The translations under genes were made by a program, and so were the position numbers. The notes under the pieces are model-generated. The model was not told where the DNA came from and did no database searches. It was given only the letters and a program-made list of their open reading frames with translations. 61,347 nt of DNA from an uncultured Verrucomicrobia subdivision 3 bacterium (GTDB lineage Bacteria; Verrucomicrobiota; Verrucomicrobiia; Limisphaerales; UBA11358): NCBI GenBank assembly GCA_903917705.1, contig CAIXBQ010000102.1, positions 1-61,347 on the forward strand. Reading direction: 5' to 3'. Below are positions 1 to 6,553 of the stretch, piece after piece (position 1 is the stretch's first letter; each line of letters starts with the position of its first letter).

Positions 1-528
1 AAAGATAATTCCATCGGCTCAAAACTGACAATTTCACTGACAGTGGCCACCTTTCTTGTCACGAAACCCTTTATTCATATGGGCTTAAACAAGCATGCCA
101 AGGAAAAGGTAAAGTTTTTGAACCTCTATCAAGCACTTACAGAAGTTGACCCCCCTGCTGGTAAAGTTTTCAGCCGGGGGGTGGTAAAGTTCCTGACCCT
201 TTCCCATTCGCGCCAATCGATGGCCCGTGCGGCACGCACTTTCTACATTCTGCATTCTTCCTTCTGCCTTTCCCCACTCGGGCGCGCGCCAAAAACTCGG
301 TGAAAAAGCCGCCAAAATGCGACAAAACCCGCCAAAATGTGACATGACTTATTACCGAAGTTAACCCGCTGTAAATTGTTAATATGTTCATAATAAACAT
401 GTTATGTCGTTTTTGGTAGAAGTTTGCCGGATTGTTCCGCTCTCCGCTTTTCCGAAGCCGTCTTTTCAAAAAAAGGTCGCGTTTAACCCTATAATAGGGC
501 ATGTTTGCACGATTAAATTGTCTCTGTC
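1..528. other. Non-coding 5' region with short repeats
   Basis: I see no convincing gene here. The visible structure is short repeats. GGTAAAGTT occurs at about 109, 160 and 183. Two 20-bp units starting CGCCAAAATG lie head to tail at 310 and 330. A heptamer-period block lies at 244-271. A 17-base string containing GTGCGGCACGCAC (about 224-240) recurs at about 57042-57058. The last part carries a TATAAT inside a palindrome that probably serves the nuclease gene downstream. Confidence 0.6.
487..499 (+). promoter_or_regulatory. Palindromic -10 element upstream of the nuclease gene
   Basis: CCCTATAATAGGG is a perfect 13-base palindrome that contains a consensus TATAAT at 490-495. It lies about 30 bases before the GTG start at 529, which would give a short leader. 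No good -35 hexamer stands 16-18 bases upstream, so this would be a weak or activated promoter. The dyad centred on the -10 could be a repressor site. The sequence is observed; the function is inferred. Confidence 0.35.
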
Positions 529-2442
529 GTGAGTAATTTGCCCCCGCACAACCCTCCCCGGAGGCGTTTGGTTCTGGCCTACGTTTCCATCGTGATGGTC
601 CTCCTGCTGGTTGCCCTGCGGGCGGATGCCACCATTGATATCACCCTCCAAATGCAGTTGGGCAATCCGAGCGGCGCCATTGTGGACACCAATAACCACA
701 ACCATTACTTGGTTCAGCGCACGGTCGAGGCTTTGGATTACAGCGACAATCTGGGCGAGCCGGTCTGGGCCAGTTGGGATTTGACGGCTGGCGATGTGGG
801 CACCAATTCCCGCTCCGCCAACTTTTTCACCGATACGAATCTGCCGGCGAACTTTTACCGCGTGACGGACAATGATTATAACGGCGTCGGTGCGACCAAT
901 GTTAATCTGAATCGCGGTCACCTGTGTCCTTCGGAAGACCGCACGGATACCCGCGCCGACAACGACCTGGTGTTTTTCATGTCCAACATCATGCCCCAGA
1001 GCGCCGTCAATAATCAGGGCGTGTGGGATCAGTTTGAAAACTATTGCCGCTCGCTGCTTTCCACCAACGAGCTGCTCATCATTTGCGGCCCGTGCGGTTT
1101 CGGCACCAACCGCATCCCCAGTGGCAAGGCCTATGTGCCCGATTATGTCTGGAAAATCGCCGTCGTGGTGCCGACCAACAGCGGCACCGCGTTGAGCCGC
1201 ATTACGAATTCCACCCGCGTCATCGCCCTGAAGATTCCCAACACGCAGCAGGCGACGAATCTCTGGCAGGATTACGTGACCTCGGTGAACCAGCTTCAGG
1301 TGGACACCGGCTTCACATTTTTCACCGCGTTGCCCGCCGGCGTCGCTTCTGTTTTGCGCGGCGTGGTGGACGGCCAGACCAATCCGCCGCCGGTCATCTA
1401 TGCTTTTTCGCCGACGAATGGCGCTGCCTATACCAATGTGTTCATCACCGGCACCAATTTCTCCGCTGCCACGGCGGTGGCCTTCAACGGGGTCGGCGCG
1501 TCGTTCACGGTGAACTCCGCCACGCAGATCACGGCCGTGGTGCCGACGAATGGCACCTCCGGCCTGATCAGCATCACCACCGGCAGTGGCACGGCCATCA
1601 GTTCCAACAGCTTCACGGTGATCGGTGGTCCCGTCGTCACGGTCTACCCCACCAATCTGCTGGCCGGCTGGGATGTCAGCGGCTGCACCAATTACGGCGT
1701 GTCCCCGCTGGCGGCCGCCACCAACAGTCCCAACATGACCGTGGTGACCGGCCTGTCGCGCGGCAGCGGGGTGACCACCAGCGGCTCAGCGGCTGCCCGG
1801 GGCTGGGGTGGCACGGGCTTTACCAATGTTTCCCCCGCCGCCGCCGCTGCCACCAATGAATACGTCTCCTTCACCCTCGCGGCCAATGCGGGCTATGTGG
1901 TTTCGTACACCTCGGTCAGCCGGTTCGACTATCGCCGTTCCACCGGCGGGCCCACCAATGGCGTGCTGCAATATCGGGTCGGGTTGGGGGCGTTTGTGGA
2001 TGTCACGAATCTCTCCTACCCCGTGGCCAACAGCGGTGCTTCCATCGGGCCGATTGACCTTGCCGGCATTGCGCCCCTGCAAAACCTCGTCGCCGGCACC
2101 AATGTCACCTTCCGCATCGTCAATTGCAACGGCGGTTCCGGCGGCACTTGGTATGTGTTTGATTCGGCGAACAGCAGCGCCCCGGATCTGGCCCTGCAGG
2201 GTGTCGTGGTTCCGGCTGTGGTGCCTGTTCCGCCGGCTCTGGCCATCGCCTTCACCAACTCGAATTCCATGATTATTACTTGGCCGGCCGCTGCCGCTGG
2301 CTTTGGCCTGCAGCAAAATGCCGATTTGACCACGACGAACTGGACCGCGGTGACCAATGCCGTCAGCCCCGCCGGTGACCGCTCTCAAGTCATTCTGCCT
2401 TGCTCATCCGTAAAAAACTTCTTCCGCCTGGTCGGCCCGTGA
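529..2442 (+). CDS. Exported DNA/RNA non-specific endonuclease with IPT/TIG domain
   Basis: The 637-residue protein begins with a basic stretch and a hydrophobic segment (residues 11-31), so it is probably secreted. Residues about 45-280 form a NUC1/NucA-type endonuclease domain. RGHLCPSEDR at 129-138 matches the family DRGHLAP site with the general-base histidine at 131. The NNQGVWDQFE stretch at 161-170 holds the metal-binding asparagine region and the downstream glutamate. An IPT/TIG immunoglobulin-like fold follows (about 286-365), then a module beginning LLAGWDVSGC, and a short C-terminal module ending FFRLVGP of a kind common in exported Verrucomicrobiota proteins. The start is a GTG; no ATG gives a complete signal peptide. 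The likely role is extracellular nucleic acid degradation. The nuclease call is firm; the roles of the C-terminal modules are inferred. Confidence 0.85.
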   Translation: MSNLPPHNPPRRRLVLAYVSIVMVLLLVALRADATIDITLQMQLGNPSGAIVDTNNHNHYLVQRTVEALDYSDNLGEPVWASWDLTAGDVGTNSRSANFFTDTNLPANFYRVTDNDYNGVGATNVNLNRGHLCPSEDRTDTRADNDLVFFMSNIMPQSAVNNQGVWDQFENYCRSLLSTNELLIICGPCGFGTNRIPSGKAYVPDYVWKIAVVVPTNSGTALSRITNSTRVIALKIPNTQQATNLWQDYVTSVNQLQVDTGFTFFTALPAGVASVLRGVVDGQTNPPPVIYAFSPTNGAAYTNVFITGTNFSAATAVAFNGVGASFTVNSATQITAVVPTNGTSGLISITTGSGTAISSNSFTVIGGPVVTVYPTNLLAGWDVSGCTNYGVSPLAAATNSPNMTVVTGLSRGSGVTTSGSAAARGWGGTGFTNVSPAAAAATNEYVSFTLAANAGYVVSYTSVSRFDYRRSTGGPTNGVLQYRVGLGAFVDVTNLSYPVANSGASIGPIDLAGIAPLQNLVAGTNVTFRIVNCNGGSGGTWYVFDSANSSAPDLALQGVVVPAVVPVPPALAIAFTNSNSMIITWPAAAAGFGLQQNADLTTTNWTAVTNAVSPAGDRSQVILPCSSVKNFFRLVGP

Positions 2443-2454
2443 GGCCTTCGGGGA

Positions 2455-2491
2455 TAAAAAAACGCAGCCGCGGCGGTGGCCGGCGGCTGCG
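2455..2491 (-). terminator. Rho-independent terminator of leuB
   Basis: CGCAGCCG (2463-2470) pairs with CGGCTGCG (2484-2491) around a GC-rich loop. Read on the minus strand, the stem is followed by a run of seven T. It lies between the convergent 3' ends of the nuclease gene and leuB, and its T-tract orientation assigns it to leuB. Confidence 0.75.
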
Positions 2492-2524
2492 CTTCTGAAA
2501 TGATTCCGGCGTCCTTGATTTTGC

Positions 2525-3631
2525 TTAAATCGCCGCCGCCACCGCATCGCCCATCTCGCGCGTGCCCACGCGCCGGGCGCCGGTTTCGCTGGCGCTGAAG
2601 ATGTCGCCCGTGCGGTTGCCCGCCGCGATGGCCTTGCCCACCGCCGCTTCAATCGCCGCCGCCGCCTCGTTCAAGCCGAAGCTGTGCCGCAGCATCAGCG
2701 CGCTCGACAGGATTTGCGCGATCGGGTTGGCCAGGTTTTTCCCCGCGATGTCCGGCGCGGTGCCGCCGGCGGGCTCGTAAAAGCCGAAGGTCTGGTTGCC
2801 GTTCGTCGCGCCAAGGCTCGCGCTGGGCAGCATGCCCAGCGAGCCGCCGAGCGCCGCGGCCTCATCGCTCAGGATGTCGCCGAACATGTTTTCGCAGAGC
2901 ATCACGTCGAACTGCGTGGGCTTGAGCATGAGCTGCATCGCCCCGTTGTCCACGAACATGTGTTCCAGCGTCACGTCGGGATAATTTTTGCCGACGCGCG
3001 TGACTACCTCGCGCCAGAGGATGCCGTTCTCCAGCACGTTCGCCTTGTCGATGCTCGTCAGCTTTTTGCGGCGCAGCTGCGCGGCCTTGAACGCGACGTG
3101 CGCGATGCGCTCGATTTCCGGCGTGGTGTAAACCATCGTGTCGATTGCGCGAAAATTTCCGCCGCCGATGTCCTCGGTCTTTTTCGGCTGGCCGAAATAC
3201 ATGCCGCCCGTCAGTTCCCGCACCACCAGGATGTCGATGCCGTCGCCCTGGCGTTCCTTCGCCAGCGGGCACGCATGTGCCAGCACCTTCGGCAGCGAGA
3301 CGGGGCGCAGGTTGGCGAACAGGCCGAACTCCTTGCGCAGCCGCAGCAGCGCGGCGCGTTCGGGGCGCTCCTCCTTCGGGATCATCGGGTCGCGGTCGGG
3401 CAGGCCGACGGAGCCGAACAGGATGGAGTCGGATTTTTGGCAGAGCGCCAGCGTCGCGTCCGGCAGGGCCTTGCCCGCCGCGTCGATGCCCGCCCAGCCG
3501 ACGGGCGCTTCCGTGATGTTGAGCTGGAAGCCGGATTTCTTTTCCGTGGCCCGTAAAACCTTGATGGCCTCGGCCATGACTTCGTTGCCGATGCCGTCGC
3601 CCGCGAGCGCTGCGATGTTGTAAGTTTTCAT
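2525..3631 (-). CDS. leuB: 3-isopropylmalate dehydrogenase
   Basis: LeuB oxidatively decarboxylates 3-isopropylmalate to 2-oxoisocaproate with NAD in leucine synthesis. The 368-residue length is normal for the family. GDGIGNEV near the N-terminus, ELTGGMYFGQP around 139-149 with the conserved tyrosine, Lys196 in SIDKANVL, and the metal-binding aspartates in GDILSDEAA (251-259) are all present, as is the NAD-site segment around GTAPDIAGK. The gene stands alone: leuA, leuC and leuD are not adjacent. A good terminator follows it. The 14-base stretch upstream of its start (3638-3651) recurs upstream of serA with one mismatch. Confidence 0.96.
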   Translation of the reverse strand: MKTYNIAALAGDGIGNEVMAEAIKVLRATEKKSGFQLNITEAPVGWAGIDAAGKALPDATLALCQKSDSILFGSVGLPDRDPMIPKEERPERAALLRLRKEFGLFANLRPVSLPKVLAHACPLAKERQGDGIDILVVRELTGGMYFGQPKKTEDIGGGNFRAIDTMVYTTPEIERIAHVAFKAAQLRRKKLTSIDKANVLENGILWREVVTRVGKNYPDVTLEHMFVDNGAMQLMLKPTQFDVMLCENMFGDILSDEAAALGGSLGMLPSASLGATNGNQTFGFYEPAGGTAPDIAGKNLANPIAQILSSALMLRHSFGLNEAAAAIEAAVGKAIAAGNRTGDIFSASETGARRVGTREMGDAVAAAI

Positions 3632-3637
3632 GAAAAC

Positions 3638-3651
3638 GAGCGGACAGTTTA
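3638..3651 (-). promoter_or_regulatory. Motif shared by the leuB and serA leaders
   Basis: On the minus strand this reads TAAACTGTCCGCTC, ending 6 bases before the leuB start codon. The same string with one mismatch (TAAACTGACCGCTC) lies 13 bases before the serA start at 56498-56511. Both genes are amino-acid biosynthetic. It could be a shared -10 region (TAAACT plus discriminator) or an operator. Confidence 0.35.
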
Positions 3652-3725
3652 TTCAAACAAAAAGTCGGAAGGAAGAAGGAAGAATGCCGGCCGCCGACGC
3701 AAACGCAGGCTTTGATTTTTGTTTT

Positions 3726-3753
3726 CGCATTCTGCATTCTACCTTCTGCATTT
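3726..3753. repeat. Heptamer-period block
   Basis: Four consecutive 7-base units, CGCATTC TGCATTC TACCTTC then TGCATTT, fill the gap just before the NUDIX start codon. The block at 244-271 is nearly identical. It belongs to the family of 7-bp periodic intergenic sequences found throughout the window. Confidence 0.7.
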
Positions 3754-3760
3754 CCGGTTT

Positions 3761-4267
3761 ATGACCCTGCCCTACAAAATCGCCACCTTGCTCTACTGCT
3801 TCAATGCGGCGGGCGATATCCTCCTGCTCGAGCGCGCGCAGGAGCCCAACCGCGGCCTCTGGAGCCCCTGCGGCGGCAAGCTCAAGCTGGACACCGGCGA
3901 ATCGCCTTACGCCTGTGCCTGCCGCGAGGCGCACGAGGAGATCGGCCTGGCCATCGCCCCCCCGGACCTGCACCTGACCGGCCTCATCAGCGAGCACGGC
4001 TATCAGGGCCAGACGCACTGGCTCATGTTCCTATTCGAGGTGAAGGTGCGGCTGCAAACCCTCCCGCCGCCGCATGCGGAAGGGCGCTTTGGCTTCTTCC
4101 CGCGCGACCAGATCCTGGCGCTGAACATTCCGCAGACCGACCGCGAGCAGATCTGGCCGTGGTTCTGGCAATACCGTGGCGGCTTCTTCGCCGCGCACTG
4201 CCATTGCCACCCGGACGGGCGGAACGATTGGACCCTGGAAGAATGCCAGGCGGCGAATGGCCGCTGA
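3761..4267 (+). CDS. NUDIX hydrolase
   Basis: The 168-residue protein carries the NUDIX box at about residues 40-62: GG, then GES, then REAHEEIG. The GG-to-GE spacing is two residues longer than the textbook G-x5-E, a variation seen in MutT-like members. NUDIX enzymes cleave nucleoside diphosphates linked to another moiety; the substrate cannot be told from the sequence. I start at the ATG at 3761, because the open frame upstream of it consists of heptamer repeat sequence. The C-terminal tail carries a His/Cys-rich AHCHCHPDG stretch. It is followed by tadA on the same strand after 54 bases. Confidence 0.85.
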   Translation: MTLPYKIATLLYCFNAAGDILLLERAQEPNRGLWSPCGGKLKLDTGESPYACACREAHEEIGLAIAPPDLHLTGLISEHGYQGQTHWLMFLFEVKVRLQTLPPPHAEGRFGFFPRDQILALNIPQTDREQIWPWFWQYRGGFFAAHCHCHPDGRNDWTLEECQAANGR

Positions 4268-4283
4268 CGCCTTCGCATCGGAT

Positions 4284-4319
4284 TAAATTGGAAATTTGAA
4301 ATTCGCAATTCGAAATTTG
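4284..4319. repeat. Heptamer-period block before tadA
   Basis: AAATTTG AAATTCG then CAATTCG AAATTTG, four 7-base units, sits immediately before the tadA start codon. It is partly self-complementary, so it could also fold into a weak AT-rich hairpin. There is no recognisable Shine-Dalgarno sequence in it. Confidence 0.65.
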
Positions 4320-4321
4320 CC

Positions 4322-4819
4322 ATGAGTGAACCCATCATCGACCTGCACAGCGACGAATATTTCATGGGCGAGGCCCTGCGGCAGGCCGCCCGGGCCTATG
4401 AGCGGGACGAAGTGCCCGTCGGCGCGGTGGTGGTGCGCGAGGGGCGCATCATCGCGCGGGCGTACAACCAGGTGGAGACGCTCAAGGACGCCACCGCCCA
4501 TGCCGAGATGCTGGCGCTCACGCAGGCGGAAAACGCCGTGGGCGACTGGCGGCTGACCGACTGCACCCTGTATGTGACCAAGGAGCCCTGCCCCATGTGC
4601 GCCGGGGCGGTGGTGCACACGCGGCTGGCGCGGGTGGTGTTCGGCGCCGGCGACCCCAAGGGCGGCGCGGCCGGCGGGGCCATGAACCTGCTGCAATTTC
4701 CCACCCTCAACCACCGGTGCGACATCACCGCCGGGGTGCGGCTGGAGGAATGCCGGGCCCTCCTGCAAAGCTTCTTCGCCGAACAGCGCGCCGCCGCCAA
4801 GGCCAGACCGGAAAATTGA
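4322..4819 (+). CDS. tadA: tRNA-specific adenosine deaminase
   Basis: TadA converts adenosine 34 of tRNA-Arg(ACG) to inosine. The 165-residue protein has the complete CDA-fold zinc site: His60 and catalytic Glu62 in HAEM, and Cys90 and Cys93 in PCPMC. The DPKGGAAG segment around 118-125 and NHRCDITAGV near the C-terminus are typical of TadA rather than of free-base cytosine deaminases. The length is normal. The first ATG after the repeat block is used. Downstream lies the 21-bp array and no further co-directional gene. Confidence 0.93.
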   Translation: MSEPIIDLHSDEYFMGEALRQAARAYERDEVPVGAVVVREGRIIARAYNQVETLKDATAHAEMLALTQAENAVGDWRLTDCTLYVTKEPCPMCAGAVVHTRLARVVFGAGDPKGGAAGGAMNLLQFPTLNHRCDITAGVRLEECRALLQSFFAEQRAAAKARPEN

Positions 4820-4898
4820 TGGTTTTTTGATAAGTCATTGATAACCATTTGGTTTTATGAAAGTCCTGGGGGATGAGGCTCGTCGGAAAGCCCTCTTT

Positions 4899-5087
4899 CT
4901 GATTAGAAATCGTCAATTCCTGACCAGAAATTCCCGAGGACTGACCAGAAAACGAGGATTTCCGGTCAGACTTTTTGGGTCCCTGACCGGCGAACGGGAA
5001 AATCTGGCCAGTGACCACCGATTTCCGGTCAGTGATTAATGGTTTCCAATCAGACTTTCCGAATCACTGGCTGGAAAATGGAAAAGT
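4899..5087. repeat. Tandem array of nine 21-bp units
   Basis: Units start at 4899, 4920, 4941, 4962, 4983, 5004, 5025, 5046 and 5067 without a single insertion or deletion. The unit start alternates between CTGACCAG-like and CCGGTCAG-like octamers, which are near reverse complements, so most units carry a small dyad. The rest of each unit is heavily diverged. A tenth partial unit starts at 5088. The period equals three of the heptamers seen in other intergenic regions and two turns of B-DNA. Confidence 0.85.
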
Positions 5088-5236
5088 CTGGCTCGCTCAC
5101 TTCAAAGCCGGTCTCGCGCCGCGCTTCGTTTCAGGCTTCGCCCATCGCCAAGATCAATAAGGTGATGGCGGCTTGGCCGCCGCTGTGCCGGCCGAATGAA
5201 GGATAGGGAACTCGATCAAACCACTTTGCGCTGTAG

Positions 5237-5255
5237 CGGCGGTCTATGACCGCCG
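5237..5255. repeat. REP-like perfect palindrome
   Basis: CGGCGGTC TAT GACCGCCG forms an 8-bp perfect stem with a 3-base loop. Its preceding context, TTTGCGCTGTAG, is of a type I associate with dispersed intergenic repeats in this phylum. That is a recollection and was not checked here. Confidence 0.55.
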
Positions 5256-5318
5256 TGAATGAATCGTTCTCAAGCGTTCACAAAGCGCCGTTACAGGGGA
5301 GAGAAATCATTTCAAGGC

Positions 5319-5349
5319 AAAAAAAAAGGCACCCTTTCGGGTGCCTTTT
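5319..5349 (-). terminator. Rho-independent terminator of the pilin-like gene
   Basis: On the minus strand AAAAGGCACCC (5349-5339) pairs with GGGTGCCTTTT (5334-5324) around the loop GAAA. The stem runs into nine consecutive T. It lies 22 bases past the stop codon of the pilin-like gene. This is the strongest intrinsic terminator in the window. Confidence 0.92.
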
Positions 5350-5370
5350 GTGTAAGGAACAGAAACTATA

Positions 5371-6180
5371 TTACCAGGTGAAGTTGAAGGACTGGGCCGC
5401 AACCGTGTTGGTGCTGTTCTGCAGCGCGGTGTGGAGGCCGCTGATGGTCACAGATTGCACGCTGCCGTCAGCCAGGCCGACGTTGCCGCTCTTCTGGTGC
5501 AGGTCGGTCGCCGTCCACGCCCAAGCGAGGTTGGCCGCACCGAACGCGACACCGGTCAGCACCTGCGCCGTCGGAATGGCGGCGATGGCCGAAGCAGCCG
5601 TCTGGCCGAAGCGATAGGAAGCCGCGCCGTTGTTGGCGGTGGCCGTCTGGTTGCCGATGTTTTCGTCACCGGACAGAACGACGGACGGATCCGCGTCCGT
5701 GGCGTCACCGTTCACGAAGTAGCTGACCTTGGTGATGCCGCTCTGGGCCGCTTTGACGCCGGCGCCGGGAGCTCCGCAGCCCAAAAGGTCACCAAAGGAG
5801 AAGTTCGTGGCATAGCCGGAACCCGCGGTGTGCATGCTGTCCGAGGGGCAATACACGATCTTGGCCGTGGAGAGCTCGTTGGACATGCACATATAGACCA
5901 TGCCGGGGTTGTTCACGTTGGCCAGGGCGGCGCCGTGACCGACGTATTCATTGGCACCACCGGAGGAGAAGGTGATGGCCTGGGGATACTTGTCACCGTT
6001 GTCACCCGCCCAGATGCGGTAGGCGAGCCCAACCTGCTTGAGGTTGTTGGTGCAGTTGATTTTCTGGGCCTTCTTCTTGGCGGCGGCGAGGGCCGGCAGG
6101 AGCATGGCGGCGAGAATCGCGATGATCGCGATGACGACGAGGAGTTCGATGAGCGTGAACGCGCTTTTTTTATTTTTCAT
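5371..6180 (-). CDS. Prepilin-type protein with H-X9-DG motif
   Basis: The 269-residue protein starts [12 protein letters not shown]. It has a short basic leader and a type IV prepilin peptidase site before the phenylalanine, with Glu at +5, followed by the hydrophobic helix [19 protein letters not shown]. The body has the [22 protein letters not shown] stretch typical of the large Planctomycetota/Verrucomicrobiota pseudopilin family. Near the C-terminus His is followed by nine residues and DG ([13 protein letters not shown]), the H-X9-DG signature. I take the ATG at 6180 because it gives the canonical leader; upstream in-frame codons would bury it. It is monocistronic, with a sigma-54 type promoter (6278-6294) and a strong terminator. 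It probably forms a surface filament assembled by GspE/L/M/D or an equivalent machine. Confidence 0.9.
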   Translation of the reverse strand: MKNKKSAFTLIELLVVIAIIAILAAMLLPALAAAKKKAQKINCTNNLKQVGLAYRIWAGDNGDKYPQAITFSSGGANEYVGHGAALANVNNPGMVYMCMSNELSTAKIVYCPSDSMHTAGSGYATNFSFGDLLGCGAPGAGVKAAQSGITKVSYFVNGDATDADPSVVLSGDENIGNQTATANNGAASYRFGQTAASAIAAIPTAQVLTGVAFGAANLAWAWTATDLHQKSGNVGLADGSVQSVTISGLHTALQNSTNTVAAQSFNFTW

Positions 6181-6277
6181 AATTCGTTGTTGTTTGTGGT
6201 TTCGTTTGTTTTCCGGAACCGGCGCGGGATTCCATTGAATCGCCGCTTCAGTCAATCCGGGTTTCTGAATTCTCTTT

Positions 6278-6294
6278 AGCAATGCCGGTGCCAA
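6278..6294 (-). promoter_or_regulatory. Sigma-54 (-24/-12) promoter of the pilin-like gene
   Basis: On the minus strand the sequence TTGGCACCGGCATTGCT matches the RpoN consensus TGGCAC-N5-TTGC(A/T) at every defined position. The invariant GG and GC are separated by the required 10 bases. The start site would fall near 6267, giving a leader of about 87 bases before the ATG at 6180. RpoN control of pilins is known in other phyla. Use of this promoter is inferred. Confidence 0.75.
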
Positions 6295-6365
6295 GTGGGG
6301 ATTTCATCAAAACCCCAATGAATGACCATCTCCGGCTTCGCGCCAACCCTTGGTGTGGTGAAAAG

Positions 6366-6393
6366 TTCACGCATTATGCGTGAAGTTCACGCA
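6366..6393. promoter_or_regulatory. TTCACGCA palindrome with third half site
   Basis: TTCACGCA tta TGCGTGAA is a perfect 8+3+8 dyad at 6366-6384. A third TTCACGCA follows directly at 6386-6393. This geometry looks like a dimeric regulator site. It lies about 90 bases upstream of the pilin sigma-54 promoter and about 160 bases upstream of glyQS, so it could be an enhancer for the former or an operator for the latter. Confidence 0.45.
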
Positions 6394-6553
6394 AGGCGGG
6401 AAAAGTTGTTCACAACCTCGTTGAACCGGGTCGCGCGAAGGAGAGGGGGATAAATTGCCTTCCTTCGCCACCTTTGCGTCCTTCGCGCGACCCCAAACTC
6501 CGTCACCTTCAAGATTGATTTTCCGGCGCGATTGGCGAACACTGGCCATTCCT

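Larger units (their letters stand above)
4820..5320. other. Non-coding region between tadA and the pilin-like gene
   Basis: No gene is supported. The region holds the 21-bp periodic array (4899-5087), a small hairpin GGCGGC/GCCGCC near 5166-5181, and the perfect palindrome at 5237-5255. Open frames crossing the array are by-products of a repeat length divisible by three. Confidence 0.7.
6181..6553. other. Divergent intergenic region between pilin and glyQS
   Basis: This stretch holds the pilin leader and its sigma-54 type promoter (6278-6294), and a perfect palindrome with an extra half site (6366-6393). It also holds a CT-rich stretch of the CCTTTGCGTCCTTCG type (about 6460-6490) that resembles repeat text at about 56840-56870. 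No gene is seen. Confidence 0.65.

Noticed and set aside
4857..5039. A small plus-strand open frame through the 4.9-kb array
   Set aside because: It follows the repeat and ends in it, with Arg-rich random-looking translation. No ribosome binding site or homologous features.
4899..5087. Possible CRISPR array
   Set aside because: The unit is 21 bp with no separate spacers, units are diverged and there are no cas genes.
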